Origin: Rhea pennata
Lineage: Eukaryota > Chordata > Aves > Rheiformes > Rheidae
Assembly: GCF_028389875.1 (NCBI RefSeq)
Contig: NC_084666.1
Location: 62,256,422-62,320,421, forward strand
DNA: 64,000 bases
Direction of reading: 5' to 3'
The position numbers and the translations under genes are program-made. A model generated the notes under the pieces. The model made no database searches and was not told the DNA's origin. It was given only the letters and a program-made list of their open reading frames with translations. The first letter of the stretch is position 1, and each line of letters opens with the position of its first letter. This document shows positions 57,876-64,000 of the stretch, piece by piece.

Positions 57876-60800
57876 GGTATCTCTGTGAGGTAGCTCAAGC
57901 CAGGACTGAAGGCTGAGCTCAAACAAGGTCCCTGGGCAAGGGTGTACCAGAGAGGCTGGTCAGGGCAACTAAGACCTCCAAGAGCCCTGACCCCTATGCT
58001 CTTCCACAGAGTCTAAGCAACAGTACCTTGTTTGGGTTGGTACAATGCAGAGAGAAATACGACAGAGAAGAGGTCCTCAGGCAGGATATTCATGTTGACC
58101 ACAGAATAAGTAGCATTTTGCACTGTATGAGTTAGAGACTACTTTTTCCAGTGACAGCTTGCAAAAATAAGCAAATACTCCTAGGGTTGAACTATCTGTT
58201 ACATCAAAGATCACTTAAAAAAACCAAACTCATGGGATTTGATCACAGCATGATGTTCTAATCCACATCCTAGTTCACAAAGCTTCCCTCTTCCTAAACA
58301 ACTCTGGGACAGCAAAGACAGACATCTGAGCCTGGTGGCAACACCAAAAAAAGCACATCCTTGGGACAACCAGAGCCCTCTCCTCCCTACCCTGCCAGTT
58401 CTAGAAAAGCTGATCCAGTTGCTGTTTCTCCATCAAGAAAAGTAGCCTGCTCTACTATAATCACAGTAACACACCTATTCCAGTGTTGCTTGTTCTGTTA
58501 ACTGCACTGACATCTGCTAATTGATTTATCTGATTAAACAACCCTGTGTGGATGAGTGTGTGGCTTTCCCATGAGTACCTCTCAGGTTGGGATGAAGCAT
58601 CCCTGCCATCTGGCCCTGACTCCATTCCTTTGTATAATTGATTTCTCAAAAATCTTATTTTCTAGGAAGTCCTCTCTAGTAACAGACATGTACATGGACA
58701 TATCAGCCCCATTACAAAATGTGAGACAGAGAGGATAAGACAGTTACACAAGCACACTGAAGTGTGTTGAAGAAAACCTGTGTTCAGCTGTCACCCTCTC
58801 ATTCCTAGTAGACACATGTTCCTAAACAAAATTTTCTACGAAGATGCACTAAAGCAAACAACTGCTGGGACACCTACCTTTACAAAAAATAGCATAGTAT
58901 CAAGTGACTCAAAAGGGAGCTTACAAACATGCCCCAACTTCTCTGTGTGTGCTGCCACCAGAGCCCAGAACTAGTCTAAAGCATAGCTCGTGGACAGGAT
59001 GGAGGGCTGCAGGGCTGCAGCCTAGCACACCATGTTGGTCTCCACAGTAAGAACGAGGGCCTTGTGGCTTCATGAGCCACGATGACTGTGAGCCTCACAA
59101 AGAACTGATAGTGCTTAGCAGGGAAGCTTAAATTAATATAAAAGTACAGCACTTGGCTTCCCAGGATTGTAAGGATTTACCTCACTGGGAAACTGCCATA
59201 CCAATGATGAGGATGTATAAATTTCAGCAAGTGATAAATTTTTCTTAAGGTATATTCTTCCAAAGAACTAAATAAACAGTGAGAACACTTAGAGTAATAA
59301 ATAGTGATTTACAACAGCAATGACAACAAAGCAATGAAACCACATAGACCAGCGCAATAAACGGTACATTAGTACTTGGAGTGAAGATATCCTTTTGAGA
59401 CCCATCACTAAGGGCAATGATTTGCATCATAAAATCAATTTAAAATGCACCAAAGAGCTTTAAACTATAGCAGCATCCTTTTCACAGATGCCATTTTAAC
59501 TGTGTGTTTTGTAACAGCTGTAGAATTGAATGACAGCTAGGACATGAAAATAACCAAGCACACAGCTTATAATTTGTGGCAAATGCAGTACCTAAGAGTA
59601 AAGCCAAATGGCAGTACTTGCACAAACTTCTGGAAGCATTTGGGACTCTTCCAAGTAGCTTTCTTAAAGTACTATTAAATCTGAACAAAAGGTATTTAAA
59701 GGTGACTTGAGTTTTTGTGAAAACAACCTAAAAGAGGTTCAAAAATTGCTTGATATACTGCAAGACTATAGACAAAAATGCTTTCTAAGGACGCATCAGC
59801 AAATAATTTAGCTATTACTTTCAAAACACAGATCAAAACTCTAAGAAAACAATTTTACATCAGATTGAGTATTCAAGCATTTTCTGGAGACAGGAGAGCC
59901 GCTTGACTACAACCATGGGCACAGAGTATTCTTAAAAGACTGACAAAAGTGTGACACTTCAAAACACAAATGACGAAAAAAAGCTGTGCCATTTCTGGTT
60001 GGAGCCTGGAATAAAAAACATTCTTGCATCAAATATCATGAAAAAAAATTCAAAAAGGCCTCAGGGGGAGAGATAGTGTATTTCTATAGCTGCTGTCTAA
60101 TCAGAGGTGGGATTGAGAACAGAGGGAGGGAGGAAGGAAGGAATTGGGTGGGCTATAGTGAGATGATCTCTTTAATAAGAAATAGGCCATACTGTGACAT
60201 TTCAGAGCCCTTGGGCTAGAAGACCAAAAGATCTGTCGAGAGAAAGGAATTCTAAGTTATACTGTGAAGAGAAGGAAGCCTGGAAGTCAATCTAGTTAGC
60301 TTAAGACTACAATTAGCTTTGGAAGCTTTAAAAAGAATTAGAGGTAATTGACATATTCAAACTTCAAATACAGCAAGCATAACAAGCATTTGCTTCTCAG
60401 ACAACATCATTTGAGAAACGCTCCACAGCATTATGATCCTGAAATACAAATTAGAGATTGCCAGACCTCTTCTCTCGGAAAATATATTATCCTAATTTTC
60501 ATCTTATTCAGGCTACCCTTCAATTCCAGGGAGACTAATGAAGAGGAAGCAAAGACCTGATGAGTTCCATGTGGAGACTACATTTATGGATTAATCCCAA
60601 CAGGGAGCAAATAAACCTTATTCCCAGAGCTCTCAGTTGGGACTCGGCACAATCAATTGAGGAATGGATAGTTATTTATGACTGTGGCTGTTTTGACTTT
60701 CAAATAAAAATTTTAATTATTTTAAGTGCTACATTGGAAGTTAGAATTTGAGCCCTGTTTTAATGCCAGCTATGCCTTGCTCTCCTCCCTCCTAACCCCA

Positions 60801-62536
60801 AACCACTCTGGTCATTATGATCCAGTTTAAACGATACTGATCTTCATGCCTATCACATTTGAAAGCACTTGCCCAAACAAAATCCACTGGCCAGACAATA
60901 TAAGGAGAAGACTTGCTGTTTATCTGCAGCAAGGAGGTTTGGACCAGAGTTTCTGTATGCTTGTGTGCGGAAAGGTTAACTCCATTTAGGAAGAAGATTC
61001 CCCAAAGTGGAACCAATCTAAACGAAAAGAGCACCCTCAAACTACGCTGGGTCTAAAGAAGTGGAGTGCCCATCTCAGAAACTTCTTTACACACCCTGAT
61101 CCATCTTTACCTGATGTGTTTCTTTGCCTGTTTTTACAACCAATTTTAATATCAAAGTACTTATTTTTAACAATTATTTTTCAGTTTAAGTGTCTGTACC
61201 ACCTATACTTCTACCATTCCAGTGTACTGAACTAAACTGGTGGCAAAAGATTCTTCCCTTACCATACATTTTAGCTATGCCAACCCCACATGGCAGTATA
61301 GTATTTTCAAGAGGAACTGAGATAGGAACACTTGCCCATCCCTGTCTGTAAAAAACAGTTTTCTTATTCTATCCAAGTAATGCAGTGCTCAACAAGAAGA
61401 CTGTATATAGCAGCTCTTGCTGTAATGTGGTACATCTGCAGGTAGCTTCCCTCAGGCCAATGAAGCTATACAAACTTTTGAGCAAGATTTTTAAGCTGGC
61501 ATAGTGTCTTGATTAAATAAGAGGGACAGTGGTGAAATTGCATGAGAGGGACAGTGCTGATCTATTTTTGCTGCAGACCCCTCTCCCCTGAACTGACAGA
61601 ATTATGGTCTCACCTTCACTCCAGAAGTGTGCATGATGATGTTTTGATTCATCTTGCTTTATATAGGTGAAGTACATGAAGAACATGTAAAAGATTGCCA
61701 CTAGAAGAGCAATTGGACATTCAGGCCTATACTTTTCCTTCAGCAGGGATCAAGTGAGATGGCACTCAGTTGCTCCCTCTCATATGAATGTGAGTGTGGG
61801 CCCTTCAGAAACATTGCCATTACTTGTGCTAAAAAAACAGGCACAACTTTACTAGCAGATTTATCAACCATGGGGGGAAAAAGAGCAAAAAAACAGAACA
61901 CATGCTAGAATTAGTTATTACCACAAGCAAGTACCACATTTCAAGCTGATGAGTCAAGAGCATCCTTTACAGAAAGTAAGTTCAGTTTCCTAACTATTTC
62001 AACAAACACGTGCTTGTGTTTTACTGCAGCATTTATCTTTCTTTCTAGTACCTGGAGGCTTTGCTATACAAAAGAGACAAGATGGTTAAGAAAAAAAAAT
62101 CGATTTGCTGGGGGCTTTATTTATTTATTTTCCTTCTCTGGCTTAAAGATTAGATGTTTTCTCTTGGTAAAGCTGGATATACCAACTGGCATTGGCTGTA
62201 TTAAAATAAGGAAGAACCTCAATCAAAAAGCCTCTCCTAAGGCAAGCTTTCTTGTTAATATGCACCAACATGAAAGGCTTTCTTTTCATCCTATACAACT
62301 ACAGTGTGTGTAAATTGCAGGGGGCTCATTGGCATAAATCTTGGCTGTGACCTCTGAGGTAAACTGGATTTACATTACTTTCTGACAAGAATTAAATGAA
62401 GGCCTTGTGGATATATGAACAGCCTTCTAGACTGCAACAGATGGGCATGAATGTGCTCCCTAGGCAAACTATCAGTGACATCTGTGTCCTCCAAATTCTG
62501 GTGGTCTCAGCCAATTAGCAGGCAAAAGGGAATGGG

Positions 62537-62575
<39 letters not shown>
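62537..62575. repeat. Poly(A) tract, 39 bases
   Basis: An uninterrupted A run. It may mark an old retroposon tail, but no body is recognised to its left. Confidence 0.9.
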
Positions 62576-62576
<1 letters not shown>

Positions 62577-64000
62577 CCAGCCTCTGCACAGCTACCCAAG
62601 CCAGAGCTGAAGCAGAAATGCTTCTGTTTAGAAATGGGATCAGAAACAGCCCCCAGCAGCAAGGAGATGGTTATCTGGCTGGGTAGACTACAGAAGCAGC
62701 ATTACAGAAAAAGCTGAAGTAATTGGATGGAACTGATATTAATATTAATACAGAACAAATTCCAATCACAGGTAAGCCTGTGTAAGACTAGAGTAACATC
62801 ACTACCATGATAGTCACACTGATGTAATGGAGAACAAAGTTTTGCCCAGTGTTAAAAAGCAGAAAAGGGTCCAAAGTGAAATGCAGTGCCTAACTTAGTT
62901 AGCCCAAACATTGCAGAAGCCTAGTTCTAGCTCCGTATTCAGACTAATGCCGCATTCTGCTTTCCTTCTGGAAGACTGAGCTAAGCGTCCAAATGTAAAG
63001 TCTACCACTACAAACCTGTGCTTAAAAACATTTCTCCTTTGGTGGGTAACGTCCAGGCAAATTCTACATTCACCAGTGCCTGTACCTGCCTGGTCCAAAG
63101 CTGAGCTTAGTGCCCTGTGAAAGAGCATCTAGAAGTTGCAAGCAGAACAGGAAAAGCATTTTCATATTTTTGTTTGTTAGAACGATGGTTGGGATTTTTT
63201 AGTGCAGCAAAAACCAAAACATTCGTTACAGTTATTTAAAAATAATGAATTCCAGAGCTTTATTTCAAAGCTAGCCTTAACCCAGGAATGTTGCTTGCAT
63301 GAACTTTAAACACCAGCAAGGTTTTAAGTATGGGAATGGGAGACGAGGGGGTGATCATCCATGGAAAACTTTAAAACAAGAACACAGGGCTACACTGGCC
63401 ACCTCATGGAGCTCATTAAATGAAACATTTGGGAGTCAAACTGATAATTGAACTAGGCCATTCGATCTCTTCATGAGCCAGCCCTCATGAAATACATTTT
63501 ACAAGATATTTCTGTCTTCCCCAAAATTTTTAGCTAATACACCTAATTAAATATCCCTCCCATTATAAGAGCAGGCAGCATCTCTGGCAATAACCAGATC
63601 CATGATGGAGGCAGTGCTTAGTACTGAACAAAAGCACCTGTTGTTTTGCCCTAGTAATGACTTTTCAGAGTGGCAATTTGCACTCTTCTCCCTCATCATT
63701 GCTAGCTCATGCCCCACTAGGGAAGGCAGAAAAGGGAATAATTGAGGGGCAGATCAATAAATTAAAAAGTTAAAAAAAAAAAAGAAAGAAAAAAGGAAGA
63801 CATAATGAATTTGGTACAGCACATATTTTTAGATCAAAGATGCCTTTGAAGTGACAAACTCTTAATCCATAAACTACTGAAGCACTTCCTTTCTCTCCAA
63901 AACTACTTGTTGTCAAATAAAATGGAAGTTAAGGAAATTATCTTTATCTGAAAATGGCGAAAAGAAGCCATCACCTAATGACAGCCTTGTCAAAATGACA

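Larger units (their letters stand above)
54849..64000. other. Region upstream of ALPK1 (5' non-coding)
   Basis: About 9 kb with no protein-coding gene that I can support on either strand and no CpG island. By synteny it should hold ALPK1 5' UTR introns and the approach to TIFA, which I do not find. Contents seen: a 21-bp direct repeat near 57.8 kb, a possible SINE remnant near 57.3 kb and a 39-base poly(A) at 62537. Confidence 0.55.

Noticed and set aside
62451-62717. Open frame across the 39-A tract
   Set aside because: Its poly-Lys core is just the poly(A) run; flanks show no protein similarity.
1-64000. Prokaryotic features: operons, CRISPR arrays, integrons, phage
   Set aside because: The window is spliced vertebrate DNA; no regularly spaced repeats with unique spacers and no bacterial gene structure were seen.

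Overview
This is vertebrate nuclear DNA: the genes are split into exons with GT/AG boundaries, one promoter is a CpG island with a TATA box, and long non-coding stretches separate the genes. Three neighbours can be recognised from their translations. They are the 3' end of ZGRF1 (+ strand, 691-7012, helicase core and C-terminus), the complete single-exon proneural gene NEUROG2 (+ strand, 13462-14124) and the complete coding part of ALPK1 (- strand, 54829 down to 23914, 13 coding exons, about 1222 residues). The same order and relative orientation (ZGRF1-NEUROG2-ALPK1) is known from human chromosome 4q25, here read from the other side. Compact introns, the absence of obvious mammalian Alu/L1-type repeats and extremely GC-rich coding islands in AT-rich surroundings suggest a sauropsid, most likely a bird. 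The species cannot be named from the sequence alone.

Layout. 1-690 is a ZGRF1 intron. 691-7012 holds nine ZGRF1 exons carrying all helicase motifs of a UPF1-like superfamily 1 enzyme. 7.2-13.3 kb is intergenic, with an isolated CpG-rich block (8.85-9.06 kb) beside an AT-rich enhancer-like block (9.08-9.42 kb) and a second GC-rich block (10.7-11.7 kb). 12.8-14.2 kb is the NEUROG2 CpG island, TATA promoter and coding sequence; its 3' UTR runs to about 14.74 kb. 14.8-19.5 kb is a further series of CpG-rich and homeobox-site-rich segments, the usual surroundings of a developmental regulator. 23.0-54.85 kb is ALPK1. Its alpha-kinase exons lie at 23.9-27.6 kb, a giant central exon at 28.3-30.4 kb, and the exons of the N-terminal ADP-heptose sensor domain at 30.9-54.8 kb. 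54.85-64 kb contains no coding gene that I can support; it should hold ALPK1 5' non-coding sequence. The ALPK1 partner gene TIFA, next in human synteny, is not seen and probably lies past the right edge.

Function. The three genes do not form a pathway: ZGRF1 is a DNA-repair helicase, NEUROG2 a neuronal-fate transcription factor and ALPK1 a cytosolic sensor of bacterial ADP-heptose. The most notable points are: the known ligand-pocket residues of ALPK1 are all conserved; its central exon contains a GC-rich, low-complexity region with a repeated serine-tryptophan cassette; NEUROG2 has a shortened arginine-ending C-terminus and a 3' UTR with a 40-T tract plus two AU-rich decay nonamers; and several candidate regulatory blocks flank NEUROG2. 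I found no evidence for a wholly new biological system.
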